Below, in pieces: positions 26,293-35,915 of a stretch of 64,000 bases of DNA. The notes beneath the pieces were generated by a model. That model saw only the letters and a list, made by a program, of their open reading frames with translations. It made no database searches and was not told the origin of the DNA. Position 1 is the first letter of the stretch; the number at the start of each line of letters is the position of its first letter. The position numbers were made by a program, and so were the translations under genes. Where the stretch lies: assembly GCF_900141895.1 (NCBI RefSeq), contig NZ_FQYT01000006.1, positions 50,193 to 114,192 on the forward strand, written 5' to 3'. Source of the DNA: Parasporobacterium paucivorans DSM 15970. Lineage in GTDB: Bacteria; Bacillota; Clostridia; Lachnospirales; Lachnospiraceae.

Positions 26293-27705
26293 ATGACAAT
26301 GATGAAAGACGAAACCAGCCGGGAAACACACCTTCGAAAAGGAAGACAGACCGTAAGGCTGGGTCTGTTAAAAGTAATCCATGACTTATTCCCGGAAGAA
26401 AAGTTGAAAACATCCTATTCGATACTGGAAGGAGTATTCTGTAATCTGTATGGATCTGTTCTTTCTGTACGGGAAGTCAGACTGATTTCGGAGAAACTTC
26501 ACGAGTGGGCATCCAAGGACAATCCGATTGAATTTATTGAGAAAAAGAATGGTTATTTTTATTATCAGGTAGGAGACATAATTGTCCAGGCCATCTATCC
26601 GGCATATACAAGTACTTCAGAAATAGAACCCTTCAATATTATCCCTTTTTCCTATGGCTTCATAGTAGATTTCGAAGACCCGGAGACCAGAAGCGGAAAG
26701 GCACATGTTTCTCCATATCTTCTTTCCCAAACCTTCCAGAAATATCAGCACTGGCTGGACAACATAGATATCGAAGTCATTTCGGATATAAATTATTTTA
26801 TAGATGCGGGACATAGCCAGGAGGTTCTCCGTATTTCCGAGGCTCTTCATGAGAAAGAGATATCCGATATCGCGGATAAGATTCTGCATGAAAGGAGGTC
26901 ATTGAGGGTTCTGCTGGTTTCCGGTCCTTCCTCCTCCGGCAAGACCTCTTTTGCCCAGCGCCTGTCTACACAGCTCAAGGTAAACGGGCTGAAACCGGTT
27001 GATCTGTCCCTGGATGATTATTATGTTGACCGGGTGAAAACCCCGTTGGATGAGGAAGGGAACTTTGACTTCGAATGTCTTGAGGCTCTCGATCTTGAAC
27101 TGCTGCATGAGCATATTGCTAAGCTGGCAAATGGCGAGCAGGTGGAAAGCCCCTTATTTGATTTTAGTACCGGCACAAGAAAAAAAGAAACGAAAACCCT
27201 GAAAGTCGGGCAACAGGAAATTCTCCTGATTGAAGGCATCCATGCATTGAATCCAGATCTCTTGGGGGACATTAACCGGAGTTCCGTCTTTAAGATATAT
27301 GTCAGTGCACTGGGCGGTGTGAATATCGATTTGATCAGCCGAATACCGACAACGGAAATCAGACTGATAAGAAGAATGGTCAGAGACGACAGAACAAGGG
27401 GACTGGAACCGGAAGAGACACTGAAACACTGGGCCAATGTACGGAAGGGGGAATACAGATACATATTTGCATTTCAGGAGGAAGCAGATGTTATGTTTAA
27501 TTCGAGCCTGTTGTATGAACTCAATGTTCTGCGTCCCCATGCAGAAAAATGCCTTGCAAAAATCAAGGATGACAGCATCTATTATGAAACAAAAGAGAGA
27601 CTGTTGAATCTTCTGACATTTTTCAAACCAATGGAGGATGTGAAAGTTCCCTTCAATTCCATCATCAGGGAATTTATCGGAGACAGCATATATTTTGGCA
27701 AATGA
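26293..27705 (+). CDS. Uridine kinase-like nucleoside kinase
   Basis: A 470-residue protein of the phosphoribulokinase/uridine kinase family. The kinase domain occupies the second half: Walker A SGPSSSGKTS at about residues 213-222, then LSLDDYYVDRVKTP, the acceptor-binding DFECLEALD segment, and LLIEGIHALNP. The N-terminal 200 residues (VIHDLFPEEKLKTSYSILEG and on) look like the threonyl-tRNA-synthetase-like module found in the long Clostridial nucleoside kinases, but without the extra TGS part. ATG at 26293 has GGAGGC. The substrate is probably a nucleoside; this cannot be read from the sequence. Confidence 0.8.
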   Translation: MTMMKDETSRETHLRKGRQTVRLGLLKVIHDLFPEEKLKTSYSILEGVFCNLYGSVLSVREVRLISEKLHEWASKDNPIEFIEKKNGYFYYQVGDIIVQAIYPAYTSTSEIEPFNIIPFSYGFIVDFEDPETRSGKAHVSPYLLSQTFQKYQHWLDNIDIEVISDINYFIDAGHSQEVLRISEALHEKEISDIADKILHERRSLRVLLVSGPSSSGKTSFAQRLSTQLKVNGLKPVDLSLDDYYVDRVKTPLDEEGNFDFECLEALDLELLHEHIAKLANGEQVESPLFDFSTGTRKKETKTLKVGQQEILLIEGIHALNPDLLGDINRSSVFKIYVSALGGVNIDLISRIPTTEIRLIRRMVRDDRTRGLEPEETLKHWANVRKGEYRYIFAFQEEADVMFNSSLLYELNVLRPHAEKCLAKIKDDSIYYETKERLLNLLTFFKPMEDVKVPFNSIIREFIGDSIYFGK

Positions 27706-27843
27706 GAGCAATAGAGCAGGAAAGCACATGGGATATGCATTTCGGGTTGTGGACACGGAAGCGTTAATAGAATTCACTCGGAAATGACATGAAGCTGGAA
27801 GTTTAACCGCGGAAGCAAAATATCAGGTAAAGGTGGGTTACGA

Positions 27844-30312
27844 ATGAGAGATAAAAAACAATTTGAAGTGCCACTGGAAAATTTAAGGAGAAAATGTGAA
27901 TGTGAGGATGAGCTGGACTTTTTTGGAAAATCACAGGAGGTGCCCCAACTGGATGCCATTGTAGGCCAGGATAGGGTTATAAAGTCCATGCAGTTCGGAT
28001 TGAACATGACTATGGACGGATACAACATTTTTGTTGTGGGACCGGTTGGAACCGGTAAATACCAGTATGCCAAAGAGGTCGTCACCCGGGTAGCCGCGTC
28101 CCGTCCAGTTCCGGATGATTGGTGCTATATTCACAATTTTACCAATATGGACAGACCTATTGCCGTATCTCTCCCTGCGGGACGTGGGCGTGAATTCCAG
28201 AAGGACATGGAAACGGTTGTCCATGAAATCAGGAATGCCGTCCGAAAAGCGTATGACAGCAGCGAATACGAGTTGAAAAAAGCGAAAATTTATGAAACAT
28301 TTCAGACCAAGATGGAAGAATTGTATCAGATAATCAAAACCCGGGCATTGGAAGAGGGGTTTGCCGTCAATTCAGCTTCCATGAAATTCGTCTTTATACC
28401 TCTTCACGACGGGACGCCTTTTACCCCTGAGGAATATTATAAACTGCCCATGGAAGAAAGGCAGGAAATCAATGAAAGGCGCCAGAGGCTGTGGAAGAAT
28501 CTGGACAAGGTCATGAGGGATGCTCAGAATTCTGAAAAGGAAGTTACGGAGCAGATCATAAAATTGGACAGGGAAACGGCTTTTCTTACAGCGCAGCCTT
28601 TTGTGGTTTCCCTGAAAGAGAAGTATGAAAAGTTCCCATTAATCATTCAGTATCTGGATAGTGTGCATGGAGACATCTCGGATAATAATGCCGCCTTTTC
28701 CGGTCCGGATACCGGGCCGGCCCCGGTATCGAATCTTCGACCTAAAGGGGAACAGGATGAGGAGGAAGACCCAACGGTGGATATTGCGTCAGCGCTGAAC
28801 CCTGATCAGGGAGGAATCTTCACAAGGTATAAAGTAAATCTTTTCATCAACAATGAAAACCAGAAAGGCGCGCCTGTGATAGCGGAATCCAACCCCTATT
28901 ACTATAACCTTTTTGGTAAAATCGAATATAAAAGCCAGATTTGGGCAACAACAACAGATTTTACGATGATAAAACCGGGTTCTGTCCAAATGGCAAATGG
29001 CGGGTATCTTATACTGCAGGCAAAAGATCTTTTGACGGATCCGTTCGTATGGGATGCGCTGAAAAAGGCTCTGAAATATAAAAGAGCGGTGGTTGAAAAC
29101 ATTGGGGAGCAGTATCGGACGGTTCCAACCATAACATTAAAGCCGGAGCCGATTCCGATGGATGTTAAGGTTATTCTGGTGGGGAGCCCCCTGTTTTACA
29201 TGATATTCTCGTCAGATGAGGATTTCCAGAAACTGTTTAAAGTCAAGGTGGATTTTGATTATGAGATTCCGCGTAATAGGGAAAACCTTGGGAAATATGT
29301 ATCATTTGTCGATTCTGTCTGTAAGGAGAACAGCCTGATGCATTTTGACAGAACGGGAATGGCAGAAATCATTGAGTATGGATCCAGAATGGTAGAAGAT
29401 CAGACGAAGCTTTCCACCAGATTTGATGAAATCAGAGAGCTGATCCATGAGTCGGTTGCCCTTGCCAAAATGGATGGAGCAGAAAGCGTCAGTGTATCTT
29501 ACGTAAAAGACGCCTTGCGGGAACGGAAATACCGTTTCAGCAAACTGGAAAACAAGATTCAGGAAGAAATATTGAATAAAAATCTCATTATTGATACAGA
29601 AGGAACCGCTGTTGGACAGATCAACGGACTGTTTGTCATGCAGGCTTCAGAATATTCCTTTGGTGTACCCGCACGAATAACTGCCATAACCCATGTAGGA
29701 AGAGGAGGCGTGACTCATGTTGAACGGGAAACGGACATGAGTGGAAATATTCATTCCAAGGGAGTATTGACGCTGACAGGCTACCTGTGTGCCAAGCTTG
29801 CCCAGATAAAGCCATTGAGTTTTACTGCGCAGGTTACATTTGAGCAGGTTTACGAAGGCGTAGAGGGAGACAGTGCTTCCAGCGCCGAGCTTTATGCCAT
29901 CTTGTCCAGTCTTTCAGGAGTGGGAATCAAACAAAGCTTTGCGGTAACCGGGTCTGTTGACCAAATGGGAGACATACAGCCAATAGGCGGGGTGAATGAA
30001 AAAATAGAAGGCTTTTTTGATATTTGCAACGCAAAGGGTCTGACCGGAGAGCAGGCAGTTATGATCCCGTCCCGTAATGTGGATAACCTCATGCTGAAAG
30101 AGGAAGTCGTGGAAGCAGTCAGAAATGGAAAGTTCCACATCTATGCCATCGACCGGGTGGAGGAAGGAATCGAGCTGCTGACCGGAGTCCCAGCGGGGGA
30201 GACGGGGGAAGATGGCAACTATCCACAGGATTCCGTTTTTTATCTGGCAAACAAGAAATCTCAGGATTACAGCAAGTTCCTGGAAATTCCGACTGTGAAA
30301 ACTACTCTTTAA
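27844..30312 (+). CDS. Lon-family ATP-dependent protease (LonB/AAA_32 type)
   Basis: An 822-residue protein with an N-terminal AAA+ domain interrupted by a long coiled insertion. Walker A is VGPVGTGKYQ near residues 59-68. The AAA core continues after the insertion (MANGGYLILQAKDLL). The C-terminal Lon protease domain has the Ser/Lys dyad: Ser677 in GDSASSAE and Lys720 in GVNEKIEGFF. There is no membrane segment, so it is a soluble LonB/LonC-like protease, not classic Lon with the LAN domain. Residues about 285-315 form a low-complexity acidic linker. AAGGTG precedes the ATG at 27844. Its substrates are unknown. Confidence 0.88.
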   Translation: MRDKKQFEVPLENLRRKCECEDELDFFGKSQEVPQLDAIVGQDRVIKSMQFGLNMTMDGYNIFVVGPVGTGKYQYAKEVVTRVAASRPVPDDWCYIHNFTNMDRPIAVSLPAGRGREFQKDMETVVHEIRNAVRKAYDSSEYELKKAKIYETFQTKMEELYQIIKTRALEEGFAVNSASMKFVFIPLHDGTPFTPEEYYKLPMEERQEINERRQRLWKNLDKVMRDAQNSEKEVTEQIIKLDRETAFLTAQPFVVSLKEKYEKFPLIIQYLDSVHGDISDNNAAFSGPDTGPAPVSNLRPKGEQDEEEDPTVDIASALNPDQGGIFTRYKVNLFINNENQKGAPVIAESNPYYYNLFGKIEYKSQIWATTTDFTMIKPGSVQMANGGYLILQAKDLLTDPFVWDALKKALKYKRAVVENIGEQYRTVPTITLKPEPIPMDVKVILVGSPLFYMIFSSDEDFQKLFKVKVDFDYEIPRNRENLGKYVSFVDSVCKENSLMHFDRTGMAEIIEYGSRMVEDQTKLSTRFDEIRELIHESVALAKMDGAESVSVSYVKDALRERKYRFSKLENKIQEEILNKNLIIDTEGTAVGQINGLFVMQASEYSFGVPARITAITHVGRGGVTHVERETDMSGNIHSKGVLTLTGYLCAKLAQIKPLSFTAQVTFEQVYEGVEGDSASSAELYAILSSLSGVGIKQSFAVTGSVDQMGDIQPIGGVNEKIEGFFDICNAKGLTGEQAVMIPSRNVDNLMLKEEVVEAVRNGKFHIYAIDRVEEGIELLTGVPAGETGEDGNYPQDSVFYLANKKSQDYSKFLEIPTVKTTL

Positions 30313-30388
30313 TAGATTTATGTTTCCGAAAGTTGTGTCGATATATATAAAAAAGCAACTTTTGAAATATATGGAAAAGAGGAGAAAC

Positions 30389-30916
30389 ATGATTGATTTA
30401 TCAGACCGGAATATTGCAATGGAAGCGGATGAGGCGGAAGACACCCTGAAGGACCGGTATCTTACATTTTTTCTTGGGAAGGAAAATTATGCCATAGAAA
30501 TCCGATATGTGACCGAAATAATTGGGAGACAGAACATCACGGAAATGCCCGAACTGCCTGAATATTTCAAGGGAATCCTTAATCTCAGGGGCAGGATAAT
30601 CCCGATAATGGACGCCAGACTGCGATTTAAGAAAGAACCCCGTGAATATACGGACAGGACGTGCATCATCGTATTTAATCTGGATGGGATATTGATGGGG
30701 CTGGTGGTTGACAGCGTGACGGAAGTTCTGACGATTCCGGAGGAAAGCGTCGTGGAGCTGGCTCGTGTGAGTGAATCCTTTGAAAACAGATATATAAAAA
30801 AGGTGGCTAAAACAGGCAGTGAAATAAAAATGATTGTGGACTGCAGAAAACTTCTTTCAAAGGATGAGTTGGAAGGACTGACGGAGTTTGCTGAAATACA
30901 GGCAGATGCCGATTAA
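30389..30916 (+). CDS. cheW: CheW-like chemotaxis adaptor
   Basis: A single CheW domain protein of 175 residues, linking receptors to CheA. Seen are RYLTFFLGKENYAIEI at the domain start, the ITEMPELPEYFKGILNLRGRIIPIMD core, and the closing KMIVDCRKLLS strand. I chose the ATG at 30389 because AGGAG sits five bases upstream; the frame is open back to 30320. It follows the Lon-like gene after a short gap. No CheA, receptor or flagellar gene is in the window, so this is an isolated copy. Confidence 0.88.
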   Translation: MIDLSDRNIAMEADEAEDTLKDRYLTFFLGKENYAIEIRYVTEIIGRQNITEMPELPEYFKGILNLRGRIIPIMDARLRFKKEPREYTDRTCIIVFNLDGILMGLVVDSVTEVLTIPEESVVELARVSESFENRYIKKVAKTGSEIKMIVDCRKLLSKDELEGLTEFAEIQADAD

Positions 30917-30922
30917 AGGGAA

Positions 30923-30979
30923 TTGACATAATATATTATATATAATCCTGTGGATTAAGTCGAAAATGTATGATATAAT
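30923..30979 (+). promoter_or_regulatory. Candidate promoter region before the LVIVD gene
   Basis: TATAAT occurs at 30941-30946 and again at 30974-30979. A TTGACA at 30923 is only 12 bases from the first, too close, so the pairing is unclear. The AT-rich stretch probably holds the promoter. Confidence 0.4.
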
Positions 30980-31010
30980 GAACCAAATATTTATTGAAGG
31001 AGGGTATATT

Positions 31011-32408
31011 ATGTCTGATACCTTATATGCAAAGGGCCCTGGAAACAACGGATTTATCAGGAATTTGGAAGTCTGTTCTTTCAGCAGTCTTGACGGTAAA
31101 AGCAGCATGTTCCAGATGGCGCTTTATAAAACCCCACAAGGAAAGTATTATTTATATGGATGCAGCTTCGGTGGAAAACGACAGGGAGTTTTGATCAATG
31201 ACGTGACCGATCCATACAATCCTGTTTTTATTAAACACATGGAGCTGGTGGATCCAAAGGAATATCCAACCACAACATCCCCTAAAATGCAGATTGCCGA
31301 TGACCTGATGATAGTGGCAATGAGCAGCGGAAGCGGACCTGGAGCCCTGGTGGACCAGACTAAGCTTGCGCAGATTAAGTCAGAAGCGGGCATCCGGATA
31401 TACAGTCTAAAGGAAGATCCTGAAAATCCTAAGTTTTTAGGCTATTGGGATTGCGGGTTATCTCATGTCATGGGTGTGCACCGATTTATGTACAACGGAG
31501 GCCGTTATGTGCATCTGTCCGCGGATTGCGTAGGATTTGAAGGACTGATTTATAGGATAATCGATATCATAGACCCTGCGAATCCCGTTGAAGTCGGACG
31601 TTGGTGGCTTCCGGAACAGTACGCAGACGGTTATCCCGGACGCACCTTTGATCCCGCAGCTCCGCATGTGCCGGAATTCATGGATAAAGGATGGCTCCAC
31701 GGACCTCCATTTGTTGTGGGAGACAAGGCGTACTGCGGATACAGCGGTGCTGGGCTGGTGGTCCTGGATGTTGCAGACATAACTCGTCCAAAATGTCTTG
31801 GCCAATTGAAACTGATGCCCGCTTTTTCCAGCCACAATGCAGGAGCAAGAACTCACACGGCCCTGCCGCTGCCGGGAAGAGACCTCGTTGTCGTGACCAA
31901 CGAGGGCGAACGCTTCCAGTTCTTTACAAAAGAAGCTTTGAAAGGAAAGGCACAGGCCCTCAATAATATCCACATGATTGATGTCAGTGACCCAGGTGAT
32001 CCGACACTGATTGCTGAGTTCCCATATCCGGAAGTACCAAAGGATTTCCCTTATAAGAACTTCAATGAGATGAATCTGGGATGCCAGGGACCGTTCGGAC
32101 CACATAACCTGCATGAGCCTATGTCAGGCAAACCGTGGCTCGAACAACGCGGTGACAGGGTATACTGCTGCTATTTCCACGCCGGTCTAAGGGTATATGA
32201 TGTATCGGATCCTTATTATATCAAGGAAATCGCATACTTTATTCCTCCGAATCCAAATAAATCACCAGAAGAGTCTTTCTTCCCGGGATTCCCCGGACCA
32301 AGAAATGCCACAACAGAAGACTGTATAGTTGATGACAGGGGGAATATCATCATAGACGCCATCGATGATGGATTCTACATTTTGAAAATGAAAGAAAAAT
32401 CAGAATAA
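31011..32408 (+). CDS. LVIVD-repeat beta-propeller protein
   Basis: A 465-residue protein built from about six LVIVD repeats, each with a strand plus a D-x-x-D/N-P turn: LINDVTDPYNP, RIYSLKEDPENP, RIIDIIDPANP, VVLDVADITRP, HMIDVSDPGDP and RVYDVSDPYY. That is a likely six-bladed propeller. There is no signal peptide, so it is probably cytosolic, although many relatives are exported. Conserved His clusters occur (SHNAGARTHTALP; GPHNLHEP) and could bind metal. The GGAGGG ribosome site supports ATG 31011. It is a single-gene unit closed by a terminator. No enzymatic role can be assigned from sequence. Confidence 0.82.
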   Translation: MSDTLYAKGPGNNGFIRNLEVCSFSSLDGKSSMFQMALYKTPQGKYYLYGCSFGGKRQGVLINDVTDPYNPVFIKHMELVDPKEYPTTTSPKMQIADDLMIVAMSSGSGPGALVDQTKLAQIKSEAGIRIYSLKEDPENPKFLGYWDCGLSHVMGVHRFMYNGGRYVHLSADCVGFEGLIYRIIDIIDPANPVEVGRWWLPEQYADGYPGRTFDPAAPHVPEFMDKGWLHGPPFVVGDKAYCGYSGAGLVVLDVADITRPKCLGQLKLMPAFSSHNAGARTHTALPLPGRDLVVVTNEGERFQFFTKEALKGKAQALNNIHMIDVSDPGDPTLIAEFPYPEVPKDFPYKNFNEMNLGCQGPFGPHNLHEPMSGKPWLEQRGDRVYCCYFHAGLRVYDVSDPYYIKEIAYFIPPNPNKSPEESFFPGFPGPRNATTEDCIVDDRGNIIIDAIDDGFYILKMKEKSE

Positions 32409-32413
32409 TAGCC

Positions 32414-32458
32414 AGAGCCCGCAAGAGTACATATCCTGCGGGCTCTTATTTTATTTAT
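32414..32458. terminator. Bidirectional terminator
   Basis: AGAGCCCGCA (32414-32423) pairs perfectly with TGCGGGCTCT (32437-32446), then a T-rich tract. It lies between the convergent LVIVD and SDR genes. Confidence 0.88.
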
Positions 32459-33290
32459 TGCCGTAATCCATTTTGAAGATTTTCTTTACGGCCTTATCTA
32501 AGATTATTGAAGGGACTGATTGCAGCAGAATGGTATTCAATTTATTCTTGGAAATGATATAACGTGCTTTCGGGTTTCTCGTTTCTAGAATATCAGCGAT
32601 TATTCTTCCGGCAGCTTCGCTGCCGAGTCCCTGATTGCCGCCTGATATAAATCTTTCCAGGCCGTACTGGATGCAGGGAAGATATTTTTTGTCAATAAAG
32701 GAGAGGTCCTGCTTTCTCAGATTATTCCAGATGGGAGTCGCAACGGAAGCTGGCTCCAGCAAAACAGTTTTAACCCCAAAGGGGTTCATTTCCCTGCGCA
32801 GGGAATCAGAAAACCCTTCAATGGCATATTTTGTGGATACATAAGGGGAAAGGAACGGCATAGCAATTCTGCCGGCATTTGAACCGTTAATAATGATTTT
32901 TCCTTTGTTTTTGATCAGATCAGGAATCAGAGACTGGATGATTTTCACCGCACCAAAAAAATTGATTTCAAAATTTTCCCTGTAGGCGGCAATTGGCAGA
33001 TTCTCGACTGGGCCTATAAGTGCGACACCTGCGTTGCTGACAAGTGCTTCCAGACGCATTCCACTTGAGCATTGCTCTTTAACAAAGGCACAGAAAAGGT
33101 CGATATCATTTGGAATCCTCAGATCCATTTTTCGTTGGTAGATACCCGGGGCTGCCCCAAACGGAGGTTTCGACATGTAGGACAGGACAACCGTGTATCC
33201 CCGTTTGTGCAATATCCGTGCAAGGCTTTTTCCAATTCCCGTATCACAGCCTGTAATGACGATTAAACCGTTTCTCTTTTCTTTCCTCAT
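32451..33290 (-). CDS. Short-chain dehydrogenase/reductase
   Basis: Classical SDR of 279 residues. It shows the dinucleotide-binding motif TGCDTGIGKSLA near the N-terminus, NAGVALIGP in the middle, the catalytic Ser region (INGSNAGRIAMPF) and YVSTK as the active-site Tyr-Lys pair. The segment after it (PASVATPIW) replaces the common PG motif. The C-terminal tail of about 50 residues is hydrophobic and basic, as in SDRs that act on lipids or steroids, but the substrate is unknown. It is transcribed on its own on the minus strand. Confidence 0.9.
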   Translation of the reverse strand: MRKEKRNGLIVITGCDTGIGKSLARILHKRGYTVVLSYMSKPPFGAAPGIYQRKMDLRIPNDIDLFCAFVKEQCSSGMRLEALVSNAGVALIGPVENLPIAAYRENFEINFFGAVKIIQSLIPDLIKNKGKIIINGSNAGRIAMPFLSPYVSTKYAIEGFSDSLRREMNPFGVKTVLLEPASVATPIWNNLRKQDLSFIDKKYLPCIQYGLERFISGGNQGLGSEAAGRIIADILETRNPKARYIISKNKLNTILLQSVPSIILDKAVKKIFKMDYGNK

Positions 33291-33397
33291 TATTCATCCC
33301 TCCAATGCTTTGCTTTTCCGTATCGTCCTATAACTTATTTATATACCTATCGGCCGTTAATTACAACAACACATTTACATGGCATATTGGATATTGG

Positions 33398-33408
33398 CAT
33401 GCTATAAT
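33398..33408 (+). promoter_or_regulatory. Extended -10 promoter for the SHOCT/radical SAM operon
   Basis: TGCTATAAT (33400-33408) is a consensus extended -10. No good -35 is present, which is usual for this class. It lies 36 bases before the first gene. Confidence 0.65.
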
Positions 33409-33443
33409 AAAGGAAGAAAACTGGACGAAAAAGGAGGAAAAAT

Positions 33444-33704
33444 ATGCATCCATTTTACGGACCAAATAGTGAACTGATGAAAGAAAAACAATCCTGGTAT
33501 CTGGGATTGGTATCTATGGCGATGTATCTTTTTTTCTGGGCGATAGCGCTGGTTGTAGCGGCAAGGCTCTTTCACAAGTATGTGGCTGCAGCCCACAGCC
33601 GGGACATATTCGAAGACGATGCCACGGAAATACTCAGGAAAAGGTATGCAAGCGGAGAGATAAGCGGCAGGGAATTTGCAAAAAAGAAATCCAAACTGGG
33701 ATAG
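33444..33704 (+). CDS. Small membrane protein with SHOCT domain
   Basis: An 86-residue protein. One membrane helix spans about residues 19-42 (LGLVSMAMYLFFWAIALVVA), and a SHOCT domain follows at about 55-85 (ATEILRKRYASGEISGREFAKKK). SHOCT is a short helical module often found at the ends of membrane or oligomeric proteins. AAGGAGG precedes the ATG. It starts a run of four same-strand genes with two radical SAM proteins, so it may anchor or partner them. This is inferred from position only. Confidence 0.85.
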   Translation: MHPFYGPNSELMKEKQSWYLGLVSMAMYLFFWAIALVVAARLFHKYVAAAHSRDIFEDDATEILRKRYASGEISGREFAKKKSKLG

Positions 33705-33712
33705 CATCCGGC

Positions 33713-34615
33713 ATGAAAAAAAGGGAATGGATGAGATTATCCTATTTTGGAATTACCACGGTTTTGTTTCACAGAAAAGTTCCGGTTATAGGCTCCATAA
33801 TACTGACCGATAGGTGCAATTTATCCTGCTTGCATTGTGCTGTGAACAATATTACGTCTGAGCTGTATCCCTACACTCGGATTCGGGCTGACATGGAGGG
33901 AATGTACGCAGATGGAATACGGTTTCTGCTTTTTTACGGCGGAGAGCCATTTCTATGGACTGACGACGGAATCACCCTGAGAGAACTGGTGATCGAAGCA
34001 AAGAAAATGGGATTTTTGGTGGTAAATGTTGTCACCAACGGTACCTTTCCGCTGGATCTGCCGGAAGCAGACCTGATCATGGTCAGCCTGGATGGCAGCA
34101 GGGACAGACATAATATGATCCGCGGCGATACGTATGATTGCATTATAAAGAATATAGAAGAGGCCGCAGCCGATAACGTCTGTCTCTATATGGCAATCAA
34201 TCATATCAACCAGGAGGATGTGGAGGCCGTCTGCGAGACTGCGAAGAAGATAAGAAACGTGAAATGCATCTCCTTCAACTTTCACACCCCTTACCCTGGG
34301 ACGGAATACCTCGGGCTGAGCAGGAAGGAGAAGAAGGACTGCTGTGATCGCATCGCCCGGCTGATTAGAGGGGGTTATCCGATATTAAACCTGAAAAGCG
34401 CACTGCCTTACGTAATGAACAACAGTGCAAAACTTCCCTGCTATCAGTGCATTGTGGTGGAAAACGGCAGCAGATGGACATGCGGACGGTGTAAAGATAT
34501 CGAAGGGCTTTGTAAAGAATGCGGCTTCTTTTTCGCAACGGAATTCTCGCTGGTTTTTAGCGGGAATATCAAAGTGACTGCGGATATGTTTAAAACATAT
34601 TCAAAATATTTCTAG
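33713..34615 (+). CDS. Radical SAM protein with Cys-rich C-terminus
   Basis: A 300-residue radical SAM enzyme. Cys35, Cys39 and Cys42 (CNLSCLHC) bind the catalytic [4Fe-4S] cluster; FYGGEPF and VTNGTF are the typical later motifs. The C-terminus has six more Cys in three CxxC pairs (243/246, 257/260, 267/270), fitting an auxiliary Fe-S cluster or a zinc site as in SPASM-like enzymes. The segment HTPYPGTEYLGL recalls the HpnH/YfkAB-like group. ATG at 33713 is eight bases after the SHOCT gene. The second radical SAM gene follows 13 bases later. The reaction is unknown. Confidence 0.85.
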   Translation: MKKREWMRLSYFGITTVLFHRKVPVIGSIILTDRCNLSCLHCAVNNITSELYPYTRIRADMEGMYADGIRFLLFYGGEPFLWTDDGITLRELVIEAKKMGFLVVNVVTNGTFPLDLPEADLIMVSLDGSRDRHNMIRGDTYDCIIKNIEEAAADNVCLYMAINHINQEDVEAVCETAKKIRNVKCISFNFHTPYPGTEYLGLSRKEKKDCCDRIARLIRGGYPILNLKSALPYVMNNSAKLPCYQCIVVENGSRWTCGRCKDIEGLCKECGFFFATEFSLVFSGNIKVTADMFKTYSKYF

Positions 34616-34628
34616 GGGAGGTGGACGG

Positions 34629-35882
34629 GTGCTGCTCACATCATTGTTCAGATTCGTTCTGACCCGGTCTTTCAAACCGTTTGTTTTCAGGGGAAAGCAT
34701 GCAAACAAACTGGAATTTGAAAAACTGGAGAGTCTTGGGTTATATGTACATATCCCTTTCTGCAGATCACTGTGCAGTTTTTGTCCATATTGCAAAGAAG
34801 TCTACAACAAAGAGAAGGCGGACAGATATAAAAGGGCCCTGCTCAAGGAAATTGATCTGGCGTGCCGTTTCCTGAGGGATAAAAAAAATGTCATAAGTTT
34901 GTATTTTGGAGGCGGAACTCCGGCGCTGATGATCGATGATTTAAAAGACATTATTGCAAAGCTGGAGGAATTTTTCGTTATACAGGAGGGAATAGGGGTT
35001 GAGCTGCATCCAAGCGATATCACGGAGGAAACCCTTCGCAAGCTGCAATCGGCAGGGGTGACTATGGTAAGTCTGGGGATCCAGTCTTTCCACGAGGAAT
35101 GCCTGAACAAGCTGGGACGTACCGGAAGCCGATTCATAGAAAAGCTGCAGTTGGTGAAAAGTTATGGGTTTGAAGTAATAGATGTGGATTTGATTTTTGC
35201 GATTCCGGGGCAGACAGACAAAATCCTGGCAGACGACATAAATGCTGCGTTCAGCAATGGCGCTACGCAGGTATCCACATACCCTTTTATCGATTTCACA
35301 TTTGCAGACAATAAATATAAGCCTATGCCGGAAAAAATCAAGAAGAGAATGCTCGAAAATCTTGCTCAATACTGCCATTCTATCAATCTGGAAAGAACCT
35401 CGGTCTGGACGTTTGCACAGCAGGGGACAAAAAAATATTCCTCCGTGACAAGAGACACGTTTTTGGGATTTGGAGTATCTGCAACAACACTTCTAAGGAC
35501 AACTTTTAAAATCAACACCTTTTCAATCGAAGAATACATATCAAGAGTGGAAGCCGACCGCCTGCCTACATCCCTGACGCTTTCTTTTACAAAAAGGCAG
35601 AGAGCGAGTTATTACCTTTTCTGGGGCGCATATTCCATGAGAATAAACAAGGAGGGATTCAAAAAAATAATAGGCACGGAGCTGGAAAAGATGTATGGCA
35701 TGGAAATTTTCATCGCAAGGAGATTAGGTTATCTTAGAAAAAAAGGAGACAGTTACGAGCTGACGGATAAGGCGATACTTTTGTATCATCACATTGAGCA
35801 GGTTTATACAACGGCCTATATAGACAAAATGTGGAATGTTTCCAGACTGCAGGCTTTTCCGGACAAAATCATTTTGAAATAA
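34629..35882 (+). CDS. HemN/HemW-like radical SAM protein
   Basis: A 417-residue protein in the coproporphyrinogen oxidase-like family. The motif YVHIPFCRSLCSFCPYC gives Cys45, 49, 52 and 55. GGGTP, the ELHPSDI segment and IQSFHEECLNKLGR are typical of HemN/HemW. The C-terminal winged-helix-like region (RRLGYLRKKGDSYELTDKAILL) is present. The N-terminal 35 residues are basic and hydrophobic, unlike HemW. The heme genes in this window stop at uroporphyrinogen, so this is more likely a methyltransferase-like or heme-binding relative than a true coproporphyrinogen oxidase. The start is GTG at 34629, with GGAGGTGG five bases upstream. Confidence 0.8.
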   Translation: MLLTSLFRFVLTRSFKPFVFRGKHANKLEFEKLESLGLYVHIPFCRSLCSFCPYCKEVYNKEKADRYKRALLKEIDLACRFLRDKKNVISLYFGGGTPALMIDDLKDIIAKLEEFFVIQEGIGVELHPSDITEETLRKLQSAGVTMVSLGIQSFHEECLNKLGRTGSRFIEKLQLVKSYGFEVIDVDLIFAIPGQTDKILADDINAAFSNGATQVSTYPFIDFTFADNKYKPMPEKIKKRMLENLAQYCHSINLERTSVWTFAQQGTKKYSSVTRDTFLGFGVSATTLLRTTFKINTFSIEEYISRVEADRLPTSLTLSFTKRQRASYYLFWGAYSMRINKEGFKKIIGTELEKMYGMEIFIARRLGYLRKKGDSYELTDKAILLYHHIEQVYTTAYIDKMWNVSRLQAFPDKIILK

Positions 35883-35915
35883 TCAGCAAAAACATTAATT
35901 GGAGGTGGATTGAAA

